A stretch of DNA of 42,199 nucleotides from a virus, in IMG/VR virus record IMGVR_UViG_3300029319_000123, positions 1 to 42,199 of that record; one strand, given 5' to 3'. Each line of letters starts with the position of its first letter. The first letter of the stretch is position 1. The position numbers and the translations under genes are program-made. The notes under the pieces were generated by a model. That model was given only the letters and a program-made list of their open reading frames with translations. It had not been told where the DNA came from and did no database searches. This document shows, piece by piece, positions 24,998 through 31,143 of the stretch.

Positions 24998-25517
24998 AAG
25001 CCACTTCATCAAGCAAATTAAAACTTACGTTAATAGTACGTACTATGTTCGTAGCGAGAAGGTCCTCAATAGGCACTATCAAAGAGCGTGAAAAAAAATT
25101 TTTATTTTCAGCATCTACAATCCTGTATTTGTCGTCTATAAGCCAGTCAATAATGTATGGCACTAACTCTTCTGGATTCCAGTAAAGAAGTTGGTTGGTT
25201 GGGTAAATCCAGTAGAAAAGAAAATCAGGGAATGTTTTTAACGCACATCCAATAGTTTTTGTATCCCCATACACTATTTGTACTTCTAGTGCTACATTCC
25301 CTGTATCCTCCGCCCTGGTGTCAGTTTTTACTTCTATGTATCTAGAACCTAATTCATTATTTATTATAAAGAAATCAGCACCTTTCTTTTGTTCTTCTTC
25401 ACGTGCATCTCTTACAATAAATTTAGATTTACCATCTGCTCCTTGAGATTCGTAATATGATTTAACTAGCTGCTCACCTTTCTTACCGATAGCTAGTTGT
25501 TCTTCAAAATCAAACAT
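24996..25517 (-). CDS. PD-(D/E)XK nuclease-like protein (173 aa)
   Basis: A predicted DNA nuclease. The first helix, LAIGKKGEQLVKSYYESQGA (about 9-28), has the G-x-x-G-E of restriction-endonuclease-like resolvases. The catalytic triad is visible as D48 in KKGADFFII, then E62 and K64 in SRYIEVKTD. The remainder (DFLFYWIYPTNQLLYWNPEE) is an alpha/beta end. The family includes VRR-NUC, Hjc-like resolvases and phage recombination nucleases. It may trim or resolve replication intermediates or attack host DNA. It has a strong AGGAGG ribosome site and its own upstream promoter, and is first in the leftward transcript. Confidence 0.7.
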   Translation of the reverse strand: MFDFEEQLAIGKKGEQLVKSYYESQGADGKSKFIVRDAREEEQKKGADFFIINNELGSRYIEVKTDTRAEDTGNVALEVQIVYGDTKTIGCALKTFPDFLFYWIYPTNQLLYWNPEELVPYIIDWLIDDKYRIVDAENKNFFSRSLIVPIEDLLATNIVRTINVSFNLLDEVA

Positions 25518-25529
25518 TTATCCTCCTGT

Positions 25530-25571
25530 AACTTGTAATAAGAATATCATAGCACTATAGTGACTTTAACA
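25530..25571 (-). promoter_or_regulatory. Candidate leftward promoter for the nuclease and packaging genes
   Basis: Minus strand shows TTGTTA, a 15-bp spacer ending in TGC, then TATGAT, followed about 30 bases later by AGGAGG and the ATG. The arrangement (15-bp spacer, TGC before the -10) repeats that of the capsid promoter at 8024-7998, which raises confidence in both. Confidence 0.5.
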
Positions 25572-25624
25572 AATAGTTTTTTACAACTAATAGGTTACAG
25601 GTAAGAGCTATCAGACGGCAAAAA

Positions 25625-25673
25625 GCTGACTGCATCTTATCATAAGATGGACTGGGATTACCACAAAGTCAGT
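25625..25673. other. Small structured element in the divergent region
   Basis: Inner hairpin CATCTTA/TAAGATG (25633-25639 with 25643-25649, 3-nt loop) is nested in an outer helix GCTGACT/AGTCAGT (25625-25631 with 25667-25673). Orientation cannot be decided: it could be a leader of the leftward transcript or a protein-binding DNA palindrome. Confidence 0.35.
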
Positions 25674-25810
25674 ACCCAAGGACCTACGAAAGTGAAAAAT
25701 TCAAAAATTTTTTATATGCGTAGCATATATGTCCGCTATGTCCGAAAATCCCCCACTTGAACGTACTATAAAAAAGGAGTATTTTACTTCTTTTTTACCA
25801 GTAAGTGTGC

Positions 25811-25931
25811 TAATATACTACACAAGGGAAGTTGATTGTTACAACTTTGGTAATGCCTGTAACAGCCTGTAACTTACTCTAGCAATAGAGTTTCATACCA
25901 AAATAATTAGCTTCCCTTAGTTTTTTTTGTA
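25811..25931 (+). ncRNA. Compact structured small RNA candidate with own promoter and terminator
   Basis: An extended -10 (TGC TAATAT, 25808-25816) places the start near 25823. P1 pairs 25824-25837 (AAGGGAAGTTGATT) with 25905-25918 (AATTAGCTTCCCTT), 14 bp including two G-U pairs valid only on the plus strand. It is followed by AG and eight Ts (25921-25928). P2 pairs TTTGGTA (25846-25852) with TACCAAA (25896-25902). P3 is a perfect 6-bp hairpin ACTCTA-GCAA-TAGAGT (25876-25891) with a GNRA loop. GTTACA (25838-25843) can pair with either of two CCTGTAAC repeats inside P2, a possible pseudoknot. It matches no RNA family I recognise. Confidence 0.6.
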
Positions 25932-26402
25932 GACAAAATTACCAGTAATTTCTTGATTACTTACGTATATACCACACCCCTACCCCACATTAAAACCTCC
26001 CTATGCATACGCACTCACACAGTGCATACCTACAGGCACTATCACATTATCTATATATTGTATGCCTCTATATGTACACTATATATAGTATGTCGTAGCT
26101 ATATGGTAGTGTTTTGTAAAATAATAACTATCCTTGTATTGAATACCATACATAATATAATCTATATACAATTCATCTATTCTCTTATTCAACAGCATGT
26201 TAGTTTCAATGTTTCTCTTATCCAATGTAGAGACAAGTTCTATTTCCCTTCTAGCACATTAGTAAATTTCCTTTATAACAAAATACTGCTACGCAGTTAA
26301 AAGATATAAACTCACTTGACAAACGTGCTTATGTATCAATTAATGGAACTTGTCAGTAGATAAGTTTCATAAGTATTCAAGCTATATAGAAAGGAAAAAA
26401 CA

Positions 26403-26789
26403 ATGGCTAAGAATAACTACAATAAAGTAGATAAAGTATACAACATAATGGGCTTAGGTAATACTAAGCTAGTTGGTTTTAAACTTACAGGAGCTAACTC
26501 CATACATAAAGATAAGAACTCTTATCACATATGTTTAAGAAAAGATAAGTTTGACTTCAAAGAAGTAGGAGTTATCAGGAGTTATCCAGCATATGAACAG
26601 TTCAAAGACATATGTGAAAACGCAAGTTCTACTTTAACCAAAGGTAAATACAAGCTAAAAGCAGATGGTACTATACCAAAAGCCTTGCTTGATATCTTAG
26701 GTACTAATGACGTTGCAGAAGAAATCAAAGGAGTACGAACTCTAGCGGAAGTAGACGCAACAATGAAGAGTTGGTCGACTGATAAATAG
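26403..26789 (+). CDS. First rightward protein (128 aa), unknown
   Basis: A basic protein with its own promoter region, ribosome site (AAAGG) and strong terminator, so it is a monocistronic early gene. Sequence: N-terminal MAKNNYNKVDKVYNIMGLGN, a beta-rich centre (LVGFKLTGANSIHKDKNSYH) and a helical end with VRTLAEVDATMKSW. No domain is recognised. Single-gene early transcription suggests a regulator or host-modifying protein, but nothing in the sequence shows it. Confidence 0.7.
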   Translation: MAKNNYNKVDKVYNIMGLGNTKLVGFKLTGANSIHKDKNSYHICLRKDKFDFKEVGVIRSYPAYEQFKDICENASSTLTKGKYKLKADGTIPKALLDILGTNDVAEEIKGVRTLAEVDATMKSWSTDK

Positions 26790-26809
26790 TCCACCTACAA
26801 ACTCTATAT

Positions 26810-26857
26810 AATCTAGGTACTACTTATTTAATTATAGGTAGTACTTAGATTTTTTTT
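26810..26857 (+). terminator. Rho-independent terminator of the first early gene
   Basis: 14-bp stem AATCTAGGTACTAC (26810-26823) against GTAGTACTTAGATT (26838-26851), one G-U pair, 14-nt loop, followed by eight Ts. It lies 20 bases after the stop of the 128-aa gene. Confidence 0.85.
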
Positions 26858-27162
26858 ATGCCTGATTAAAGCAATGCTATAAATACCATAGTCTATTCTG
26901 TGTGTGTGGTTTTGTTCTACTATATATTATCTCTCTCATTATTTATGCAAAGTAAACAAGAAACATAGCTAAAATTTTTTTTTCCATAGCATATGCGAAC
27001 AAGAGCATTCCCCATTAAGCGCGTATATTGTAGCTTGTCAAGTCATTTTAGTATATAAAGACATGTTGCAATTTTTTTTGCCGAAACTAACTTTGCCTTA
27101 GCGATTTTGTTTTCGTATTTATTTATATTCTTATGTTGCATATTGTATGAAAGGAGTATGTC
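26858..27162 (+). promoter_or_regulatory. Upstream region of the second early gene
   Basis: About 300 untranslated bases, AT-rich with T-runs. A candidate TTGTCA lies near 27038 with TATATAAAG 11-13 bases later, an uncertain promoter. The 3' end has a good ribosome site, AAAGGAG, 9 bases before the ATG at 27163. I see no gene and no strong hairpin. Confidence 0.4.
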
Positions 27163-27621
27163 ATGTCAAAGAAATATAGAAAATCTATTACACCTACTAC
27201 TAAGAAAGCCTTTGTAGGTGTTGATGAGAACAATGGTAATCTTATCTATACAGATACAGGTCTACCTCTTATCAAAGGTACTAATGAGTATCAACGTAAT
27301 GTTGAGGGTATTGATTATCCAACTCATGAGTGTGTGTCTTGTTCTAAAAGAACTGATGTTATAAGCCCTCGTTGCTACGAGTGTAGAGAGCAGGACAAAG
27401 AACTAGAACAAAAGATGAAACGACTTAGCAGATTAACGAGAGAAGGTATTGTTCCAGAGGACACTGATAATATCTTTGGGGTTATTGATGCTGAGTGGAA
27501 ACCCAATAGCTTTGATACCGAAGTTGTTGAGGAAGCTAACAAGCTATGTACCAATTGTTCCATAGTCTTACCAAAAACATTTGGTCGTAAAAGATTATGT
27601 GAACATTGCAGAGCTGATTGA
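27163..27621 (+). CDS. Double zinc-ribbon protein (152 aa)
   Basis: Two four-Cys knuckles: C57-x2-C60 with C71-x2-C74 (CVSCSKRTD...CYEC), and C129-x2-C132 with C146-x2-C149 (CTNCSIVLP...CEHC). A charged coiled-coil stretch lies between (EQDKELEQKMKRLSRLTREG). The N-terminal 50 residues are basic and beta-like. Such paired ribbons usually bind nucleic acid or RNA polymerase. It is placed as an early gene directly before the large structured RNA region, so a regulator is plausible, but the target is unknown. Confidence 0.7.
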   Translation: MSKKYRKSITPTTKKAFVGVDENNGNLIYTDTGLPLIKGTNEYQRNVEGIDYPTHECVSCSKRTDVISPRCYECREQDKELEQKMKRLSRLTREGIVPEDTDNIFGVIDAEWKPNSFDTEVVEEANKLCTNCSIVLPKTFGRKRLCEHCRAD

Positions 27622-27632
27622 TTGTTAGTATA

Positions 27633-28045
27633 GAGTGCTTACGCTGTGGATAGGTAAGCACTCAATAGTAATTATCACTACTGCGTAGGTGTGTTTCCTT
27701 TCTATATACAGTACGTATGCAACTAACTAATCTATGCAGTAGTGATAACTACTTGATGGAATATTGAAATAGTATATCTCCCCATAATTTCAAGTAGTGA
27801 TTAAAGCTATCTATTAGTAAGAGTTAAGTTAATTCCCTGTTGTCTTAACAACTGAACGTAGGTAGCTTGTAGTACATACGCTTTCTGCAGAAAGTAAACA
27901 ACAGTACTCAGTGAGCTGAGCTAATGTGTGTGCTACAAGCTATCTATGTGTGTTCTAGCAATAAATAAATATCTACAACTACAACACATAGATACAATCA
28001 CACGCAGATAAACCATAGACTAGCGATAGTTTGTGGTTTTTCTGC
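27633..28045 (+). ncRNA. Large ornate structured RNA region (about 410 nt), possibly a new class
   Basis: Gene-free but folds as consecutive long plus-strand helices. H1: 27633-27642 with 27654-27663, 10 bp perfect. H2: 27672-27690 with 27730-27748, 19 bp including 2 G-U. H3: 27749-27756 with 27790-27797. H5: 27856-27880 with 27925-27949, 25 unbroken bp including 5 G-U, enclosing hairpins CTTTC-TGCA-GAAAG (27881-27894) and CTCAG-TGAG-CTGAG (27907-27920). H6: 28004-28022 with 28027-28045, one U-U mismatch, GCGA tetraloop. Segment 27804-27814 can instead pair with 27858-27868, competing with H5. Either a stand-alone RNA or a long leader of the operon starting at 28063. Confidence 0.7.
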
Positions 28046-28062
28046 TTTAACAAAGGAGAGTA

Positions 28063-28206
28063 ATGGAGTGTGATAACTGTAGACAAGGAAAGATGTCTGT
28101 AATTGGACAACTAGCCAATGTCAAATCAACTGTAATGAACATGGTGAGGTGTTCCCTGTGTGGTTATGGGAGTGTAAGAAAAGCGAACACAAAGAGAGGG
28201 TTGTAA
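28063..28206 (+). CDS. Small zinc-ribbon protein (47 aa)
   Basis: ATG at 28063 with AAAGGAG ribosome site, 17 bases after the H6 hairpin. It encodes MECDNCRQGKMSVIGQLANV and ends NMVRCSLCGYGSVRKANTKR-GL. C3-x2-C6 and C31-x2-C34 make one zinc ribbon. Its TAA overlaps the ATG of the next gene (TAATG). It opens the MoxR-VWA operon, immediately behind a structured leader. Ribbon mini-proteins of this kind often contact RNA polymerase or nucleic acid; no specific family is recognised. Confidence 0.7.
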   Translation: MECDNCRQGKMSVIGQLANVKSTVMNMVRCSLCGYGSVRKANTKRGL

Positions 28207-28718
28207 TGGCGGGAGAAAGTACTAGCGATAGAGAAGAGTACGATAAGCAATTTGATGAATTCAAAGAAAATGGATTTGATGATTATCGTTCTTACAAAAT
28301 CGCTGATATGGAAGTGCCTTATGGCGTAAATGTTCTACATGTAAGTGGTGGTGATGAACAAAATGACATGGCTAAGATGATTGTTCGAGCTACTAATCCT
28401 ATTGTTGCTATGACAGAAACATGGGAGGCACATATACAAAATGGTATAGCAGCAGGTATCAGTGCATTGATTGATGTGCTACAAAAAGAAAGTACAAATG
28501 GTAATGCAGAACGTGCTATACAAACTTTGTATGAACATAACAAAGATGATGGGTTTGCAAAGATATTCATTACACAGATTATGGAGGCTCAACCAGATAT
28601 TATATCTGTTGGTAATCCCCATATCTTAGCTAATGTAGTTGCAAAACAAATGCCTGACTTGAGTGTGGAAGTAGAGAACTTCCTGAAACAAGTCGTTGAA
28701 AAAGAGGAGGAGGAATAA
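28206..28718 (+). CDS. Acidic operon protein (170 aa), unknown
   Basis: Start chosen at ATG 28206, which overlaps the previous stop and is preceded by GAGAGGG; a frame-extended start at 28149 would lie inside the preceding gene. It begins MAGESTSDREEYDKQFDEFK and is strongly acidic. The centre is helical (HIQNGIAAGISALIDVLQKE), and the C-terminus ends FLKQVVEKEEEE. Not recognised. It is tightly coupled to the mini-gene that follows (1-base gap). The acidic nature and position suggest a partner of the operon's ATPase/VWA proteins or a DNA mimic, both unproven. Confidence 0.65.
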   Translation: MAGESTSDREEYDKQFDEFKENGFDDYRSYKIADMEVPYGVNVLHVSGGDEQNDMAKMIVRATNPIVAMTETWEAHIQNGIAAGISALIDVLQKESTNGNAERAIQTLYEHNKDDGFAKIFITQIMEAQPDIISVGNPHILANVVAKQMPDLSVEVENFLKQVVEKEEEE

Positions 28719-28719
28719 A

Positions 28720-28860
28720 TTGGATAATGAAGAAATTATTCAACAACTGTGGGTTTGTTTAGAGAGAGGCTATACATATGCTGAAGCAAAGTTGCATATG
28801 CAAGCGTACTCTGCTGGTAAAGACACAGTAAAGAAAGTAGTAATAGAGGAGGTTAAATGA
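28720..28860 (+). CDS. Small helical protein (46 aa), TTG start
   Basis: TTG at 28720 follows a very strong GAGGAGGAGG ribosome site. The peptide begins with M (from TTG) DNEEIIQQLWVCLERGYTY and ends AEAKLHMQAYSAGKDTVKKV-VIEEVK. It looks like a two- or three-helix bundle resembling UBA or small HTH folds. Its TGA overlaps the next ATG (ATGA). The overlap on both sides and the ribosome site argue it is real. Confidence 0.6.
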   Translation: MDNEEIIQQLWVCLERGYTYAEAKLHMQAYSAGKDTVKKVVIEEVK

Positions 28861-29291
28861 GTAAGCCTAAAGAAAAAGAAGGCGAAGCCATTGATGAGGT
28901 TATTGATGTAATGGTAAAACTGATGAGTAATAACAATTACTTAAAAAATCAGCTTGACCAATTAGTACAAAGAGTAGATAACTTATCTATGAAACTTGCT
29001 GAGGTAGGTAAAATGCTAACGATTATTTTAGTACATGGTGATTTACCTGACAAAGCAACGCAGTTGTTAACACTAGAAATGTTATCAAACAAGGAATTTG
29101 TGCAAGACACAGTTCCTCTAATACATAGTATGTCAAGTGATGACTTGTTAGAAGAATTACAAAGCAATCCTATGTTTGACATGCCTGATGAACTAACTGA
29201 TGAAGAAAGAAAATCATTTGAAAAGTCATATGAAACGATTAAAGAAATGTTTTCTATGGCGGACTTAGGTCATCAGCTAGAGGAGGAGTAA
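28857..29291 (+). CDS. Coiled-coil acidic operon protein (144 aa), unknown
   Basis: Residues 20-60 form a heptad-patterned helix (NYLKNQLDQLVQRVDNLSMK), predicting a coiled coil. The C-terminal half is acidic and helical with NPMFDMPDELTDEERKSF and an end MADLGHQLEEE. No family is recognised. Start overlaps the upstream stop. A strong GAGGAGGA sequence at its 3' end is the ribosome site of the next gene. Probably a structural or adaptor subunit of whatever complex this operon makes. Confidence 0.6.
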   Translation: MSKPKEKEGEAIDEVIDVMVKLMSNNNYLKNQLDQLVQRVDNLSMKLAEVGKMLTIILVHGDLPDKATQLLTLEMLSNKEFVQDTVPLIHSMSSDDLLEELQSNPMFDMPDELTDEERKSFEKSYETIKEMFSMADLGHQLEEE

Positions 29292-29295
29292 TGCT

Positions 29296-29562
29296 GTGAG
29301 TGATGTATATGAGTTCATTGACTACGGCAACAGAACAGATGAAAACTGTTTGGTTGTAGACTTTAACTTCGGTAGTGAAGTTAGTAAAGAAGAAGCAATA
29401 GAAACAATTAGCTTGATGTCCAAGTTATTAACAGCACACAAAGTTGGAACTAAAGATTATATCTTTAGTGTAAGTTCTGATGCAAAGAGAAATGCAAAAG
29501 AATTTACTTACAAGCCGACAATGTTTGCTGTATCACAATTCAAGGAGGTAAATGATGAGTGA
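29296..29562 (+). CDS. Small operon protein (88 aa), GTG start
   Basis: GTG start at 29296, 8-10 bases after GAGGAGGAG. The sequence (MSDVYEFIDYGNRTDENCLV, then SEVSKEEAIETISLMSKLLT) looks like a small alpha/beta fold. The end carries AAGGAGG, the ribosome site for the gene that overlaps it by 11 bases. Not recognised. Confidence 0.6.
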   Translation: MSDVYEFIDYGNRTDENCLVVDFNFGSEVSKEEAIETISLMSKLLTAHKVGTKDYIFSVSSDAKRNAKEFTYKPTMFAVSQFKEVNDE

Positions 29563-29899
29563 TAAATTTGAAATAAAGATGATAGGAACAGAGTTTCCTG
29601 AATATACAAAGAGTAGAAATAAAGGCAGAGAAAAAAAGTACTTTACTAATTCAACAATTAGTTTACTAATGGCGAATATGGGTAAGGTATTTCTTATACA
29701 CGAGGAACATAATGCAGGTGGTGGTAAGAGAACTACTAACAGAGCTAACTCTATTAGAACTTCCTGTGTGTATTACACTACTCAGTTTGACAAGCAATAT
29801 CCTGAGTGTGAATTGAAGTATGCAGTAAGACAAGATGTCAATGAAAAAGGTGGCACTGTTAGATTGTATGCAAAAATAGTTAGGAGAAAAGATGCCTAG
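29552..29899 (+). CDS. Basic operon protein (115 aa), unknown
   Basis: Start at ATG 29552 or the following ATG 29555 (MSDKFEIKM), both after AAGGAGG. A basic protein with KSRNKGREKKYFTNSTISLL and a Lys/Arg-rich centre (NAGGGKRTTNRANSIRTSCV), ending with beta strands (GGTVRLYAKIVRRKDA). The charge suggests nucleic-acid binding. It is the one basic member among acidic neighbours, so an intra-operon complex is possible. It overlaps the next gene by 8 bases. Confidence 0.6.
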   Translation: MMSDKFEIKMIGTEFPEYTKSRNKGREKKYFTNSTISLLMANMGKVFLIHEEHNAGGGKRTTNRANSIRTSCVYYTTQFDKQYPECELKYAVRQDVNEKGGTVRLYAKIVRRKDA

Positions 29900-30419
29900 T
29901 GGAACAGAAGGAGATAGCAAAGACATTATTGAGTTTAGTGAAAAGCTCAAGAACGTTGCTATAACAGTAGAGATACTGAAGTATCTCAATGGTCTAGCCA
30001 TAGACTTAGGATACAACAGACAAATTCTGCCTGAGTTCTTAGATATAAATGCTGAGAACAAAGAGAATATAGATGTTGTAGTAGATGATAGGTTTCCTGT
30101 CATACTGTACATGGCTATGCCTCACTATCATAGAGCAGGAGAAAAAGTAGATACTCATGTTCGTATGTTCTTTGAAGTAATTGTAAAGAACAGAGATGGT
30201 AGTAAACCAGATAAGGAATATACACAGGTTGCTGTAGATGTTCCTATTGAAGCAATCAACATACTTCCAAACATACCTGAAGTTCGTTGGATAGATGAAA
30301 AGCTAAACCGAAATGATGGCTATGAACATTGGAGAGATAATGTTGATAAAGATAAATTAAGTAAAGATGTCATCTCTAAGTTTGAGGAGATGCTAAAGAG
30401 AGAGGATAATGATGAGTGA
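29892..30419 (+). CDS. Operon protein (175 aa), unknown
   Basis: Helical N-terminus (DIIEFSEKLKNVAITVEILK), then a beta-rich domain with VDDRFPVILYMAMPHYHRAG and VDTHVRMFFEVIVKNRDGSK. The C-terminus is charged helix ending KFEEMLKREDNDE. No family is recognised. It is directly upstream of the MoxR ATPase and overlaps it by 11 bases, so it is made in step with it. It could be an adaptor or substrate-recognition subunit, by analogy with other MoxR operons; unproven. Confidence 0.6.
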   Translation: MPSGTEGDSKDIIEFSEKLKNVAITVEILKYLNGLAIDLGYNRQILPEFLDINAENKENIDVVVDDRFPVILYMAMPHYHRAGEKVDTHVRMFFEVIVKNRDGSKPDKEYTQVAVDVPIEAINILPNIPEVRWIDEKLNRNDGYEHWRDNVDKDKLSKDVISKFEEMLKREDNDE

Positions 30420-31143
30420 TAATTTAGCTGATATGAGCAGTTGGGATAAACTCAAAGCTGTTATCTCTGTATCAGACAGAATACTTCTGTATGGTAGAGC
30501 AGGTACAGGTAAAACATATCAAGCCAATAGATATGGTTTGAAGGAAGGACAAAGCACATACAACATTACACTTACAGCAGACAGTACGGCTACCGAGCTA
30601 ATGGGGCATTATATTGCTACTGCTGATGGTGGTTTTCGTTGGAAAGATGGTAATGGTGTTCGTGCTTTCAAAGAGGGTAGCAGACTTGTTATCAACGAGA
30701 TAGACCATGCAGGTGCAGATGTGCAGACATTTTTACATGCACTATTAGATGACAAAGAGTTTGCAGGTTTCAACTTGCCTAATGATGAGGCAGAGTTTGT
30801 AAAACCAATGCCTAACTTTCAATGTGTTGCAACTATGAACGGAGTACCAGAGGACTTACCAGAGCCTCTAGCAGATAGGTTTCCTGTCAAGTTGCACATA
30901 GATGAGGTACACAAAGAGGCATTGAACTCTTTGCAACCAAGACTAAAAGCTATTTACTTAGATACAGACCAAGCTAATACATCTGTACGTAGATGGATTG
31001 AGCTACAAAAACTAATGGATAGTGGTATCAAAACAGAAGTAGCTGTAGATGTTTTGTTCCAAGATGAAGATGAACAGTTCGCTGTACTAAATGCACTTGG
31101 TATACAAAATGACAGCAGTACTACAACTGATGATGATGAGTAG
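30409..31143 (+). CDS. MoxR-type AAA+ ATPase (244 aa)
   Basis: An ATP-driven remodelling ATPase. Walker A GRAGTGKT (29-36), Walker B RLVINEID (92-99), sensor-1 Asn in CVATMNG (N144), and arginine finger in EPLADRF (R157). The HADVQTF-like insert region (DHAGADVQTFLHALLDDKEF, 99-118) fits the MoxR/CobS group, which works with a VWA protein to load metal or remodel complexes. It is shorter than bacterial MoxR (about 300+), lacking most of the C-terminal lid. A VWA gene follows with overlapping coding (ATGATGATGAG), matching RavA-ViaA/CobS-CobT logic. The client is unknown. Confidence 0.88.
   Translation: MMSDNLADMSSWDKLKAVISVSDRILLYGRAGTGKTYQANRYGLKEGQSTYNITLTADSTATELMGHYIATADGGFRWKDGNGVRAFKEGSRLVINEIDHAGADVQTFLHALLDDKEFAGFNLPNDEAEFVKPMPNFQCVATMNGVPEDLPEPLADRFPVKLHIDEVHKEALNSLQPRLKAIYLDTDQANTSVRRWIELQKLMDSGIKTEVAVDVLFQDEDEQFAVLNALGIQNDSSTTTDDDE

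Larger units (their letters stand above)
25518..26402. other. Divergent intergenic region (885 bp), AT-rich
   Basis: No convincing gene. From left to right it contains the leftward promoter, a small three-helix element at 25625-25673, the structured RNA at 25824-25928, and then about 450 bp of very AT-rich, alternating TA sequence (for example ACACTATATATAGTATG near 26090). A candidate rightward -35, TTGACA, is at 26316-26321. Divergent, AT-rich and untranslated DNA between the two arms is where a replication origin would be expected, but no clear iterons are visible. Confidence 0.5.

Noticed and set aside
25625-25690. Hammerhead-like or known riboswitch in the divergent region
   Set aside because: The conserved cores I know of (CUGAUGA/GAAA, glutamine and c-di-GMP motifs) are absent; only nested stems remain.
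25960-26020. 9-residue minus-strand ORF after GGGAGG (MWGRGVVYT)
   Set aside because: Too short and isolated to support, although the ribosome site is good.
25953-26300. 115-residue open frame in the divergent region
   Set aside because: No ribosome site, extreme Ile/Tyr/His composition of translated TA-rich DNA, and no domain.
28149-28205. Extended start of the 170-aa operon gene
   Set aside because: It lies inside the 28063-28206 zinc-ribbon gene and has no ribosome site; the ATG at 28206 overlaps the previous stop.
31091-31129. Extended start of the VWA gene
   Set aside because: Those codons are the out-of-frame end of the MoxR gene; three ATGs at 31130-31136 fit coupling.
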